Origin: Melaminivora jejuensis | GTDB taxonomy: Bacteria > Pseudomonadota > Gammaproteobacteria > Burkholderiales > Burkholderiaceae_C | Length of the DNA stretch: 64,000 nucleotides | Direction of reading: 5' to 3' | Assembly (NCBI RefSeq): GCF_017811175.1 | Contig: NZ_JACWIJ010000002.1 | Coordinates: forward strand, 2,790,001 to 2,854,000 | Shown: piece by piece, positions 25,309 through 36,128 of the stretch | How the letters are laid out: the number at the start of each line of letters is the position of its first letter | Numbering within the stretch: the first letter of the stretch is position 1 | The notes under the pieces: model-generated | What the model saw: only the letters and a program-made list of their open reading frames with translations | The model's database searches: none | What the model was told of the DNA's origin: nothing | Position numbers and translations under genes: made by a program

Positions 25309-26430
25309 TCAAGCGCTGGACGTGGGCTGGCGGCCCGGCTCGCCCCGGGCCATGCGCGCCAGCTCAGCCAGGTCGGCAGCCTGCTCGAAGCTGGGCGGGC
25401 CGACCGGGGTGGCAGGAACTGCACAGCCACCGGAGCGGGCAGCCAGCGTGGCCCGGCTGCCGGGCGCAGCACTGCCCTGCCGAGCCGGGCGCTGGTGCGC
25501 TGCCGGTGCCGTGTGCGCGTCCTGCGGGCGCCGTTGCTCGTGCAGCGCGCGCGCGCTGCTGGCGGCAAACAGCAGCACCGCCGAGGAAAAATAAATCCAC
25601 ATCAGCAGCACCACCAGCGAACCCGCCGCGCCATAGGCCGAGACCACGGCGGCGGTGGACAGGTACAGCGCCAGCGCCTGCTTGCCGACGGTGAAAAAGA
25701 CGGCACCAATAAAGCCGCCGAAGAACAGGAAGCGCAGCGGTGGCCGGTGCCCGCCGCCGATGCGCATCAGGCCGACGAACAGCAGCACCGTCACGCCCAT
25801 GGCCACACCCTCGCTGATCAGGCCCGAGACCAGCCCCGAGCCAAAGGGCAGCCACTCGCTGGCCCATGTGGACAACACCTTGATGGCCGTGGACAGCACC
25901 AGCGACACCAGCAGCAAGAAGCCGATGGCCAGGATGTAGGCCAGCCCGCGCAGGCGCAACGAGGCCAGCCGCCACCAGGCGGGCCTGGCCGCAGCCTCGC
26001 CGGAATGCTCGCCGCGCCCGGCCTCCCACAGACGCTCCAGCGAGTTCTGCAGCTCGACGAACACCCCGCTGGCCCCCGACAGCAGCAGCACGAAGGCAGC
26101 GATGGCGGCCAGCCGCCCTTCCGCCGGCTCCTGCGCGCTGGCCAACGCATCGCGCACCACGCCGGCTACGCGATTGCCGGCCACACCCTGCACCTGGGCG
26201 ATCAGGTTGCTCTCCAGGTAGGAGCGGTCGAACCACCAGCCCAGCACGCCCACCAGCAACAGCAAGAGAGGTGCCAGGCTGAGCATCCCGTAGAACGACA
26301 TGGCGGCGCTCATGCGCAGCCCGTCCGCGCCCGACCACAGGGACACGGCCCGGAAAAACGGCCGTATGGGCCTGAGCAGCGGCTGCGCCCATGTCTTGAG
26401 CGCCTGGAGCTTGTTCGGAAATGCTGGCAT
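25309..26430 (-). CDS. YihY/BrkB-family inner membrane protein
   Basis: 373 residues, about six membrane helices. MSAAMSFYGMLSLAPLLLLLVGVLGWWF and ASGVFVELQNSLERLWE and YGAAGSLVVLLMWIYFSSAVLLF are the family signatures. Often labelled ribonuclease BN, but that assignment belongs to another gene; the actual role is unknown. The C-terminal ~80 residues are low complexity (Ala, Arg, Pro). The start at MPAFPNKLQALKTW was preferred over the longer frame. Convergent with fpr, with a 10-base gap. Confidence 0.85.
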   Translation of the reverse strand: MPAFPNKLQALKTWAQPLLRPIRPFFRAVSLWSGADGLRMSAAMSFYGMLSLAPLLLLLVGVLGWWFDRSYLESNLIAQVQGVAGNRVAGVVRDALASAQEPAEGRLAAIAAFVLLLSGASGVFVELQNSLERLWEAGRGEHSGEAAARPAWWRLASLRLRGLAYILAIGFLLLVSLVLSTAIKVLSTWASEWLPFGSGLVSGLISEGVAMGVTVLLFVGLMRIGGGHRPPLRFLFFGGFIGAVFFTVGKQALALYLSTAAVVSAYGAAGSLVVLLMWIYFSSAVLLFAASSARALHEQRRPQDAHTAPAAHQRPARQGSAAPGSRATLAARSGGCAVPATPVGPPSFEQAADLAELARMARGEPGRQPTSSA

Positions 26431-26561
26431 GGCGGCATTGTCGGCAAGCTTTGCAACCAGGCGTGTCGGCGCAGACCGCATCGGCAGGCCCGTACACTCG
26501 GCAGCCAGTCCCTGGCGCCCCGCCTGCCGCCTTCTTCCCTGATCCAGACAAGCACCTTCCC

Positions 26562-27101
26562 ATGCAAACGCGCTGCGCCCTCATCGGTATGCCCGGCTCC
26601 GGCAAGACCACCGTGGGGCGCCAGTTGGCGCGCCGCCTGCAGGCACCCTTCATCGACATGGATCAATTGCTGGAGGAGCGCCTGGGCAGCAGCATCCGCC
26701 AGTATTTCGAGCAGTGCGGCGAGGAAAGCTTTCGCAACCATGAGGAGCAGTTGCTGGCCGAGCTGACGGCCCAGGACGGCCCCATGGTGCTGTCCACCGG
26801 CGGCGGCGTGGTGCTGCGCCCGGCCAACCGCGCCGCCCTGCGCGCTGGCGCCGGACAGGTGCTGTACCTGCACGCCACGCCCGAGGACTTGCTGCGTCGC
26901 CTGCGCCACGACCAGAGCCGGCCTCTGCTGCAGGTCGCCGATCCGCTGGCACGCCTGCGCGAGTTGTACCGCGTGCGCGACCCGCTGTACCGCGAGGCTG
27001 CGCAGCACCTCCTGGAGCTGCCCCGCCCGACGGTGGCGGGCCTGGTCAACCTGGCGCTGGAACTGCTGCAGGCAGGAGCCGGCGCAGCCGCACCGCGCTG
27101 A
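26562..27101 (+). CDS. aroK: Shikimate kinase
   Basis: 179 residues. Phosphorylates shikimate in aromatic amino acid synthesis. Walker A GMPGSGKTTVG (residues 8-18), FIDMD for Mg2+/shikimate, the ESFRNHE arginine, STGGGVV, and the lid arginine in QSRPLLQ are all present. The usual partner aroB is not next to it. The start follows a weak purine-rich leader; the longer frame to 26421 lacks homology. Confidence 0.94.
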   Translation: MQTRCALIGMPGSGKTTVGRQLARRLQAPFIDMDQLLEERLGSSIRQYFEQCGEESFRNHEEQLLAELTAQDGPMVLSTGGGVVLRPANRAALRAGAGQVLYLHATPEDLLRRLRHDQSRPLLQVADPLARLRELYRVRDPLYREAAQHLLELPRPTVAGLVNLALELLQAGAGAAAPR

Positions 27102-27131
27102 CTGACTGGCTGGCCTTCAGGCAGCCAACAG

Positions 27132-27959
27132 CTACAGCTTGCCCCCGTCCCCCGCCTGCGGCTGCCAGCGCATCAGGCGCCGCTCGATGCGCCCGACTGC
27201 GGCGTCCAGCGCCAGGGCAAACGCCGTCAGCACCAGAATGCCGGCCATCACCGTGTTGATGTCGAAGCTGCCCTCGGCCTGCAGGATCAGATAGCCCACG
27301 CCCTGGCTGGAGCCCAGGTACTCGCCCACCACCGCACCGACGAAGGCCAGCCCCACGCTGGTATGCAGCGAACTGAAGACCCAGCTCGTGGCACTGGGCA
27401 GATAGACGTGGCGCAGCAACTGGCGCTGGCTGGCACCCAACATGCGGGCGTTGGCCAGGATGACCGGACTGACTTCGCGCACGCCCTGATAGACGTTGAA
27501 GAACACGATGAAGAACACCAGCGTCACGCCCAGGGCCACCTTGGAGCCTATCCCCAGGCCGAACCACACGGCAAAGATGGGCGCCAGGATGATGCGCGGC
27601 ATGGCGTTGGCCGCCTTGATGTAGGGCTCCAGGATGGCCGAGGCCATGGGCGACAGTGCCAGCCACAGCCCGCCCGCGAGGCCGCCGGCAGCGCCGATGG
27701 CAAAAGCCAGCACCGTCTCGGCCAGGGTGATCCACAGGTGCTGATAGATGTCGGCATCCACCACGAACCAGTCCCAGATGCGGCCAAGGATCTTCAAAGG
27801 CTCGCCGAAGAAGAACGCCGCCTGCTGGTCGTTGTCGAACATGAAGGGCGGGATCACGCCCGGTCGGGTCATGACGTGCCAGAACACGAACAGCGCCACC
27901 AGCAGCGCCAGTTGCCACAGCCGCAGCGTGGCCGGGCGCGGTTTGATCAGATTCCACAT
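27132..27959 (-). CDS. ABC transporter permease, nitrate/sulfonate/taurine type
   Basis: 275 residues with about six membrane helices. The EAA loop region reads LGASQRQLLRHVYLPSATSWV. The family is SsuC/TauC/ThiX-like. Third gene of a binding protein-ATPase-permease operon on the minus strand, starting 19 bases after the ATPase stop. Substrate not deducible; such systems import sulfonates, nitrate, pyrimidine precursors or aromatic acids. Confidence 0.9.
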   Translation of the reverse strand: MWNLIKPRPATLRLWQLALLVALFVFWHVMTRPGVIPPFMFDNDQQAAFFFGEPLKILGRIWDWFVVDADIYQHLWITLAETVLAFAIGAAGGLAGGLWLALSPMASAILEPYIKAANAMPRIILAPIFAVWFGLGIGSKVALGVTLVFFIVFFNVYQGVREVSPVILANARMLGASQRQLLRHVYLPSATSWVFSSLHTSVGLAFVGAVVGEYLGSSQGVGYLILQAEGSFDINTVMAGILVLTAFALALDAAVGRIERRLMRWQPQAGDGGKL

Positions 27960-27978
27960 GGTCGGACGGCGCCTGGCA

Positions 27979-28791
27979 TCAGGCGCGTTGCAGTTGTTGC
28001 TGATAGCCCTTGAGCACCTCGCCGCGCAGCTCGTCCCAGATGGCGGCGTGCAGCTCCAGGAAGCGCGGCGTCATCTTGACCTCGGCCACATCGCGCGGGC
28101 GCTCGATGTCGATCGCGAACTCGCCGATGGGGTGCGAGGCCGGGCCGGCACTCAGCACCACCACCCGGTCGCTCATGGCAATCGCCTCGTCCAGGTCGTG
28201 CGTGATGAACAGCACGGCCTTTTTCTTGCGCTGCCACAGGTCGAGCACCTCGTTTTCCATGAGCTGGCGCGTCTGGATGTCCAGTGCCGAGAACGGCTCG
28301 TCCATCAGGATGATGTCCGGATCCATGACTAGGGTCTGTGCCAGGCTGGCGCGCTTTCTCATGCCGCCGCTCATCTGGTGCGGGTAGCGATCCCCGAAAT
28401 TGCCCAGGCCCACGCGGCGCAGCCAATCCTGCGCCTGGGCGCGGGCCTGCGCCTCGGGCACGCCGCGAAACTGCAGACCTGCCATGACGTTGGCCAGCGC
28501 CGTGCGCCAGGGCATCAGGCTCTCGGCCTGGAACATGTAGCCGGCGCGGGCGTTGATGCCCGCCAGCGGCTGGCCGAAGATGCGCACGCTGCCCTCGGAA
28601 GGCACCAGCAGGCCAGCAGCCACGTTGAGCAGCGTGCTCTTGCCGCAGCCCGTGGGGCCGACCACGCTGACGAACTCGCCGGCGCCCACGGTCAGGTTCA
28701 CGCCGCTCACGGCGGTGTAGCGCTGAGCGGGGTTGTCCTTGTCCGTGAAGGTGCAGGCCACCCCTTGCAACTCGATTGCGGGAGCACTCAT
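27979..28791 (-). CDS. ABC transporter ATPase, nitrate/sulfonate/taurine type
   Basis: 270 residues. Walker A GPTGCGKST, Q-loop FQAESLMPW, signature MSGGMRKRASLAQ, Walker B ILMDEPFSALD, and H-loop THDLDEA are all intact. The start was set at MSAPAIELQGV just before the family core; it overlaps nothing, and the upstream binding-protein stop lies 8 bases away. Powers the permease encoded next. Confidence 0.92.
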   Translation of the reverse strand: MSAPAIELQGVACTFTDKDNPAQRYTAVSGVNLTVGAGEFVSVVGPTGCGKSTLLNVAAGLLVPSEGSVRIFGQPLAGINARAGYMFQAESLMPWRTALANVMAGLQFRGVPEAQARAQAQDWLRRVGLGNFGDRYPHQMSGGMRKRASLAQTLVMDPDIILMDEPFSALDIQTRQLMENEVLDLWQRKKKAVLFITHDLDEAIAMSDRVVVLSAGPASHPIGEFAIDIERPRDVAEVKMTPRFLELHAAIWDELRGEVLKGYQQQLQRA

Positions 28792-28798
28792 TGCCACA

Positions 28799-29824
28799 TC
28801 AGCCCTTGGGATATTTGGCGTTGGCCCGCTTGACGAAATCGTTGGTGTAGATGGCATTCAGATCGACCTTCTTCGCATCCAGCTTGGGGTCGATGCTGGC
28901 CAGCGCGCGCAGGGCCGTCTCCGCGCCCCTGGCCGGGAAGCTGCCATCGGGCGACAAGGCCTGCTTGGACGCCAGAAAGCCATCGATATAGACGGCCCGG
29001 TCACCCAGCAGATAGCTCTCGGGCACGACCTTGATGACATCGCCGCCGCCGGCCTGCTGGATCCACTTGTCGGCACGCACCATGGCGTTGACCAGGGCCT
29101 GGGCAGTGTTGGGGTTCTTGTCCAGGAACGGCTGCGGCGCGTACAGGCAGCCCGCCGGCATGGGGCCGCCGAAGACCTGCTCGGCCTCGTCCATCTTGCG
29201 CGTGTCGGAGACGATCCGCAGGTCGCCCGAGCGCACCAGCAGCGTGATGACCGGATCAAGGTTGGAGATGGCATCGATCTGCCCGGCACGCATCGCCGCC
29301 ACGGCGCCATTGCCCGCACCCACGCCGACGAAGCTCACATCGCTGGGTTTGAGCCCCGCCTTGGCCAGCACGTAGTTGGCGACGATGTTGGTGGAGCTGC
29401 CCGGCGCCGTGACGCCAATCTTCTTGCCCTTGAGATCAGCCACCGACTTGAAGTTGGGCATGGTCTTGGGGTTGACGCCCAGCACCACCTGGGGCGCTGC
29501 GCCCTGCAGCACGAAGGCGCGCATGGGTTGGCCCTTGAGCTGCATGTTGATGGTGTGCTCGAACGCGCCCGAGACCACATCGGCACTGCCACCCACCACC
29601 GCCTGCAGCGCGCGCGAGCCGCCGGCAAAGTCCACGATGGTGACGTCCAGCCCCTCATCCTTGAAGTAGCCCTGCTGCTCGGCAATGGTCAGCGGCAGGT
29701 AATAGAACAGGTTCTTGCCGCCGACAGCGATGGTCAGCTTGGTTTTTTCCAGCGTCTGGGCGAAGCTGAAGCCGGGCAGCGCGGCAGCGGCCAGGCCGCC
29801 GGCGATAAGGTGGCGTCGTTGCAT
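28799..29824 (-). CDS. NMT1/SsuA-type ABC substrate-binding protein
   Basis: 341 residues, periplasmic. Begins MQRRHLIAGGLAAAALPGFSF, a signal with paired arginines (possibly Tat), cleaved near FAQ. Type 2 binding fold with AEQQGYFKDEGLDVTIVDF and GKKIGVTAPGSSTN. The ribosome site AGGAGAG is 6-12 bases upstream. First gene of the ABC operon running to 27132. The mature protein is only a distant relative of the lipoprotein at 7656. Confidence 0.9.
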   Translation of the reverse strand: MQRRHLIAGGLAAAALPGFSFAQTLEKTKLTIAVGGKNLFYYLPLTIAEQQGYFKDEGLDVTIVDFAGGSRALQAVVGGSADVVSGAFEHTINMQLKGQPMRAFVLQGAAPQVVLGVNPKTMPNFKSVADLKGKKIGVTAPGSSTNIVANYVLAKAGLKPSDVSFVGVGAGNGAVAAMRAGQIDAISNLDPVITLLVRSGDLRIVSDTRKMDEAEQVFGGPMPAGCLYAPQPFLDKNPNTAQALVNAMVRADKWIQQAGGGDVIKVVPESYLLGDRAVYIDGFLASKQALSPDGSFPARGAETALRALASIDPKLDAKKVDLNAIYTNDFVKRANAKYPKG

Positions 29825-29916
29825 AGTGAGGCTCTCCTGTTGTCAGAAAAAAAACATCCTCGGCGGCTGGCACGGGCCAGCGGCGGGGCGCAGCGGGCCA
29901 TGATAGCCACGTACCC

Positions 29917-30545
29917 TTGACATCCTCCCCCGCCTAAAGGCGTGGGATTCCTACCGCGCTCATTGCAGGCGCAACGCCTGAACCAGTCGCCTCGGCGGGT
30001 TCCTGCTTCACCGAGGCTGCACGCTTGGCCCTTGCGGGCCTTGCACGGCTGACGTCCTCTCCACAGGCTGCTACGCGGTGTCCCCGCGCCAGTATGTTGA
30101 TCGCGCCGGTGTGATCGGCGTGGCCTTCGCGCCCGCATTCGATGCACCTGAACACGGCCTGCGCCCTGCGGTTGTCCGCGCTCACGCAGCCGCACTCGGG
30201 GCAGGTTCTGCTGGTGTTGTGCGGCGGCACGGCAATCAGCATTCCCCCAGTCCAGGCCAAGGCGTTTCAGAGCCGTTGCGCCATGCGGTCAGGTGCTTGG
30301 CCAGCGCCACGTAGCCGATGAATTTGCCGCCCGCTTCATGGTTGGCCTTTTGCAGCGCCAGCGCCTTGTTGAAGACGAAACGGCACGCCCCGGCAAAGCG
30401 GCGCATGGCAAGCGCTTGCCCGCCGTTGGGGCGAAGCTCGAATTTGAAGGCTTGCAGGCGTTGCATACCTGTATGAATAGACAGTTATTTCAGGACGCCT
30501 TCGGTGTCCGCGCTTTCCTTCCCAGCCCTGAAGGGCGGGCTTTGA
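29917..30545 (-). mobile_element. IS200/IS605-type element with internally deleted tnpB
   Basis: About 629 bases. The right end, just after tnpB, has the hairpin CCCCCGCC-TAAA-GGCGTGGG flanked by TTGACATCCT, and the left end has GCCC-TGAA-GGGC followed by GGGCTTTGA, both typical of subterminal structures of this family. There is no tnpA and no terminal inverted repeat, as expected. Only the tnpB relic lies between. Non-autonomous; any movement would need a TnpA from elsewhere. Exact ends are estimates. Confidence 0.75.
29934..30466 (-). pseudogene. tnpB: tnpB (RNA-guided nuclease family), centre deleted
   Basis: The N-terminal 65 or so residues (MQRLQAFKFELRPNGGQ, AGACRFVFNKALALQK, AKHLTAWRNGSETPW) are joined out of frame to the C-terminal zinc-ribbon part (AWTGGMLIAVPPHNTSRTCP, ECGCVSADNRR, FRCIECGREGHADHTGAINI). 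Intact TnpB is about 370-400 residues, so roughly 200 or more residues with most RuvC catalytic residues are missing. The join is at a short shared CTTGG near 30258-30266. The 3' end and right-end hairpin, which in this family encode the guide RNA scaffold, are retained. Confidence 0.85.
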
Positions 30546-30630
30546 CGCGCAATCCGATCACTGTCCGACCCGTAGAAACCGCAACTCCCGCCGCCCCCAG
30601 ATCCAAGGGTCTCAAGATGCTCTGCCTGTC

Positions 30631-33347
<2,717 letters not shown>

Positions 33348-33351
<4 letters not shown>

Positions 33352-33416
33352 GGGGGAACGCACACGGCAGCGACAGCAGGAATGGAGGCAGTGGTTGCAG
33401 TACCAGTGGAAGTCAT
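33348..33416 (-). CDS. 22-codon frame at the 5' end of metH: coupled leader peptide or true N-terminus
   Basis: An ATG with a well-placed AGGTGA (5-6 bases upstream) opens a frame [20 protein letters not shown] followed by PP, whose TGA overlaps the metH ATG (CCCCCATGA). Two readings fit. It may be a leader peptide that couples ribosomes into metH. Alternatively one C is missing from the CCCCC run and the real MetH begins here, reading ...[11 protein letters not shown]. The second is attractive because similar run-length errors occur elsewhere in this window. Confidence 0.5.
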
Positions 33417-33419
33417 CAG

Positions 33420-33458
33420 GCTCACCTGTGGGGTCGATATCAAGGGGTACAGGTGAGC
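33420..33458 (-). promoter_or_regulatory. Ribosome-site-masking hairpin in the metH leader
   Basis: A perfect 10-base inverted repeat, GCTCACCTGT with ACAGGTGAGC, separated by 19 bases. Its 3' arm contains the AGGTGA ribosome site for the ATG at 33416, so folding would hide it. It sits 27 bases downstream of the SAH riboswitch and is a natural expression platform for it. Confidence 0.65.
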
Positions 33459-33485
33459 GTCGTTGATGGGTTGTGGTCACGCCCT

Positions 33486-33555
33486 GCCAAGCCTGACGGT
33501 CTGCCGCTCGACACACAGGACAAGACAAAAGGCAGCCGCTGCAACGCTCCTTGGC
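33486..33555 (-). promoter_or_regulatory. S-adenosylhomocysteine (SAH) riboswitch upstream of metH
   Basis: On the minus strand the segment opens GCCAAGGAGCGTTGCAGCGG and closes CCGTCAGGCTTGGC. Outer stem GCCAAG/CTTGGC, conserved GGAGCGTTGCAGC bulge strand, second stem CGG-CTGCC/GGCAG-A-CCG enclosing a 25-base loop, and the conserved CAGGCTTGG 3' strand match the SAH riboswitch pattern. The class is known upstream of ahcY, metH and metF in proteobacteria and switches genes on when SAH accumulates. Downstream, a hairpin masks the ribosome site. Confidence 0.8.
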
Positions 33556-33636
33556 GGGGAAAGCGGGTCAAAGTGGGGGATTCTAGGAAGACTGCAGCAA
33601 CCCCGGGCGCAGCAGCGCATCGCAAGCTTGCCGTCA

Positions 33637-33813
33637 GGCTACGCGGGCAGCTTCTATTCCCAAGAAGCAGACGGCAAAAGAAATTACGCCAGCCAGCAAT
33701 TCCCGCTGCACTTCATCTCGCTCGACACCAAGCCGCAATCGCGCTTCCCGCTGGCATTTGCTTATCAAGGCTCGTATTACGGCACGGCCAAAATTTGGGT
33801 TTGCGCGCGCTGA
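33637..33813 (+). other. Orphan coding-like fragment between metH and a lipoprotein gene
   Basis: About 59 codons ending in TGA: SQEADGKRNYASQQFPLHFI, then SLDTKPQSRFPLAFAYQGSY and GTAKIWVCAR. Codon choice looks coding but AT content is higher than in neighbours, and no start codon with a ribosome site is visible. Probably the 3' stump of a lost gene. The rest of the 33556-33911 gap holds no other recognisable feature. Confidence 0.35.
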
Positions 33814-33911
33814 TCAGCCAAGCAGCGCTGGCCTGGGCTGGCCGGCATTGGCTGGCGCTGGCCTGCGCCAGGGGCGCGCTACATTCAGGCCTTCCCTCCA
33901 AGGCTTGCTCC

Positions 33912-34670
33912 ATGCGTACACCTCCATTTTTTCTGCGTATGTCCGTGGCTGCTGCGGCTGCCGCTACCTTGCTGCTCAGCGCCTGCGGCGGCGGCAGCAG
34001 CAGCGACGATGACCCGTCCACCGGCCCGCCGCCAGCCAGGCCCATCGCCGGGGCCGAGGGCCGCTGGGCGGGCCGCGCCTCGACCGGCTATGACGTGCTG
34101 CTGACCATCCTCGACACGGGCGAGACCTGGGGCGTCTATACGCGCGGGCCGGTCATCCACGGTGCGTTTCATGGCTCCAGCAGCTCCTCCGGCGGGCAGT
34201 TGCGCGGCTCGGCGGCGGTGGTGGACTACGAGCGCGCCGGGCAGGTGCATTCGTCGCTCTACGGCGGCAGCTATGTGCCGCAACGCCAATTGGAGGCAGG
34301 CTTCGTCTTTGATGTCTTCTCCGGCACCTATGTGCCCGGCTACGAGCGCACGGCACCCGTCGCTGCACTGGCTGGCAGCTATGTCGGCAGCGTGGGCGGC
34401 TGGCCGGCGCCGCTGGCGCTGACCATCCATGCCGACGGCGGCCTGATGTCCACCGAGCCCACGCCAGCCTGCCTGGTGCGCGGCTCCGTCGGGGTGCGTC
34501 CCGGTGGGCGCGGCGTATATGACCTGCGCGCGTCGTTCACCGGCGATGGCTGCCCCCTGCCGCACGGCACTGCCGTGGCGGGCATTGCGCTGCTCGATGG
34601 CACGCGATTGACCATTACCAGCGTGGCCCCGTCGGCGGTGGACTTCTTCGTCTTCCAAGGCGGGCGCTGA
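33912..34670 (+). CDS. Hypothetical lipoprotein
   Basis: 252 residues. Signal peptide with lipobox LLSACG (Cys about residue 24), a [11 protein letters not shown] spacer, then a beta-rich body with repeated short segments ([44 protein letters not shown]). Comamonadaceae genomes contain many such surface or periplasmic lipoproteins of unknown role. No catalytic motif seen. It lies 67 bases before the 3-methyladenine glycosylase on the same strand. Confidence 0.75.
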   Translation: MRTPPFFLRMSVAAAAAATLLLSACGGGSSSDDDPSTGPPPARPIAGAEGRWAGRASTGYDVLLTILDTGETWGVYTRGPVIHGAFHGSSSSSGGQLRGSAAVVDYERAGQVHSSLYGGSYVPQRQLEAGFVFDVFSGTYVPGYERTAPVAALAGSYVGSVGGWPAPLALTIHADGGLMSTEPTPACLVRGSVGVRPGGRGVYDLRASFTGDGCPLPHGTAVAGIALLDGTRLTITSVAPSAVDFFVFQGGR

Positions 34671-34737
34671 CCTCGGGCCACCGCATGGGCCTGACACCCG
34701 CCCCCACGCAGCGCCCGGCGCTGCTGCCGCCACCGAT

Positions 34738-35331
34738 GTGCAGCCACTGGTGCCCGCCGCGCTCGACTTCACGCTGCCCGCCCAGGCGCTGGCCCCGCTG
34801 CTCATCGGCGTCACGCTGCTGGTCGATGGCGTGGGCGGGCGCATTGTCGAGACCGAGGCCTATGACGCCAGCGACCCGGCCTCGCACAGCTTTCGCGGCC
34901 CGACGGCGCGCAACGCGGCCATGTTCGGGCCGGCGGGGCGGGCCTATGTCTATCGCTCGTATGGCGTGCATTGGTGCCTGAACCTGGTGTGCGGGCGGCC
35001 CGAGGACGGCGCCGCCGTGCTGATCCGCGCGCTGCAGCCCACGCATGGCCTGGAGGCCATGCGCGCGCGGCGCAGGCTGCCCGAAGGCGGGGATGTGCGC
35101 CTGCTGTGCGCCGGGCCGGGGCGGCTGGCGCAGGCGCTGGGCATCGACGGCAGCTTCGACCATCTGCCGCTGGATGCGCCGCCTTTCAGCTTGCTGGCAC
35201 CACAGGACGCCGCGCCGGCGCCGGCCCTGGTGGTCGGCCCGCGCATTGGCATCACCCGGGCAGTGGATGTGCCGTGGCGCTTTGGCGCGGCTGGCTCGCG
35301 TTTTTTGAGCCGGCCTTTTCAGAAAATTTGA
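34738..35331 (+). CDS. DNA-3-methyladenine glycosylase (AAG/MPG family)
   Basis: 197 residues, DNA base-excision repair of alkylated purines. [32 protein letters not shown] (catalytic Glu in VETEAY) and [15 protein letters not shown] are the family core; [13 protein letters not shown] follows. A GTG start was used; no ATG gives a longer family-consistent N-terminus. The stop codon and last two or three codons come from a dispersed repeat (35326-35374). Confidence 0.9.
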   Translation: MQPLVPAALDFTLPAQALAPLLIGVTLLVDGVGGRIVETEAYDASDPASHSFRGPTARNAAMFGPAGRAYVYRSYGVHWCLNLVCGRPEDGAAVLIRALQPTHGLEAMRARRRLPEGGDVRLLCAGPGRLAQALGIDGSFDHLPLDAPPFSLLAPQDAAPAPALVVGPRIGITRAVDVPWRFGAAGSRFLSRPFQKI

Positions 35332-35374
35332 TAGCTGCCAACGCTTGTCTGGCAAGGGTTTGCGGGCTTTTTTA
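35326..35374 (+). repeat. Dispersed repeat, copy 5, supplying the glycosylase stop codon
   Basis: ATTTGATAGCTGCCAACGCT, then TGTCTGGCAAGGGTTTGCGG and a T run. The TGA of TTTGATAG is the stop codon of the glycosylase gene. Confidence 0.8.
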
Positions 35375-35401
35375 CGGGTTTTTCAGGCCTGCGGCACTGG
35401 C

Positions 35402-35908
35402 TCAGGCGGGCGTGGCTTCAGGCAGCGCCAGGGCCGACGCGGGCAGGCCGAAGATGCGGTCGAAGGCCCAGTTGAAGGCGTAGGTATAGACCAGGAAGAA
35501 CACCAGCAGCCCGGCCTCCATCAGCGTGGCCTGCCACAGGCCGACGCCGAACCACCAGGCCATCAGCGGGATCAGCATCAGCGCCAGCCCGCCCTCGAAG
35601 CCCAGGGCGTGCACGATGCGGCGCAGCACCGAGCGACCCTTGACGCTCTGGCGCGCCTCCCAGCGCTCGAACAGATGGTTGAAGGTCACGTTCCAGATGA
35701 TGGCCAGCGTCGAGGCCACGACCGACATGACGCCCGAGGCCGCCGCCTCCTGGCCGATGGCCATGAACAGCAGGCTGGAGGCGACGATGGCAATGAATTC
35801 GTACAGGCTGACGAAGACCACCCGCCGGCGCGCGCCTTGCAGGCCGGGGATCAGGGGGGGCGGGGAAGATGGGCGGCGCACGGGTGTGCGGGAGTTGCTC
35901 TCAGGCAT
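35402..35908 (-). CDS. PACE-family (AceI-like) transmembrane pair efflux protein
   Basis: 168 residues with four membrane helices in two tandem pairs. RRVVFVSLYEFIAIVASSLL with the helix-1 Glu, NHLFERWE, then RRIVHALGFEGGL (second pair, Glu conserved) and YTYAFNWAFDRIFGLP match the bacterial transmembrane pair domain of chlorhexidine-efflux PACE proteins. Convergent with the glycosylase gene, separated by a dispersed repeat. Confidence 0.88.
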   Translation of the reverse strand: MPESNSRTPVRRPSSPPPLIPGLQGARRRVVFVSLYEFIAIVASSLLFMAIGQEAAASGVMSVVASTLAIIWNVTFNHLFERWEARQSVKGRSVLRRIVHALGFEGGLALMLIPLMAWWFGVGLWQATLMEAGLLVFFLVYTYAFNWAFDRIFGLPASALALPEATPA

Positions 35909-35960
35909 TGGGCCAGTATAGGCAGGGGGCGATACCGCAGTGCAACATAATGGAAAATGC

Positions 35961-36009
35961 GGCCAAAACCCTTGCCAGTCAAGCGCTGACAGCTATTTAA
36001 TTGATAGCT
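35961..36009 (-). repeat. Dispersed repeat, copy 6, with a terminal dyad
   Basis: AAAACCCTTGCCAGTCAAGC, then GCTGACAGCTATTTAATTGATAGCT at the end. The AGCTAT...ATAGCT pair forms a small dyad that is not present in other copies. Located in the 220-base promoter region between the PACE gene and gdhA. Confidence 0.75.
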
Positions 36010-36128
36010 TTTGGTAACGTATAGGACAGGCGGCCCGGCAGCGCTTGGGCGCCAGTGTTGGACAGTGCCACGAGTGCGGCATAGAGTAGCCCGGTTGCGC
36101 CGGGCACCCGTCCGGCCAGGAGCCAGCC

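Noticed and set aside
33352..33528. Cys-rich N-terminal extension of MetH ([10 protein letters not shown]..., [12 protein letters not shown])
   Set aside because: The same bases are the 3' half of the SAH riboswitch and its hairpin; the cysteines are a frame accident and family members do not have them.
34685..34981. ATG frame [11 protein letters not shown]... as the glycosylase start
   Set aside because: It is in a different frame from the conserved glycosylase core; the GTG at 34738 is in frame.
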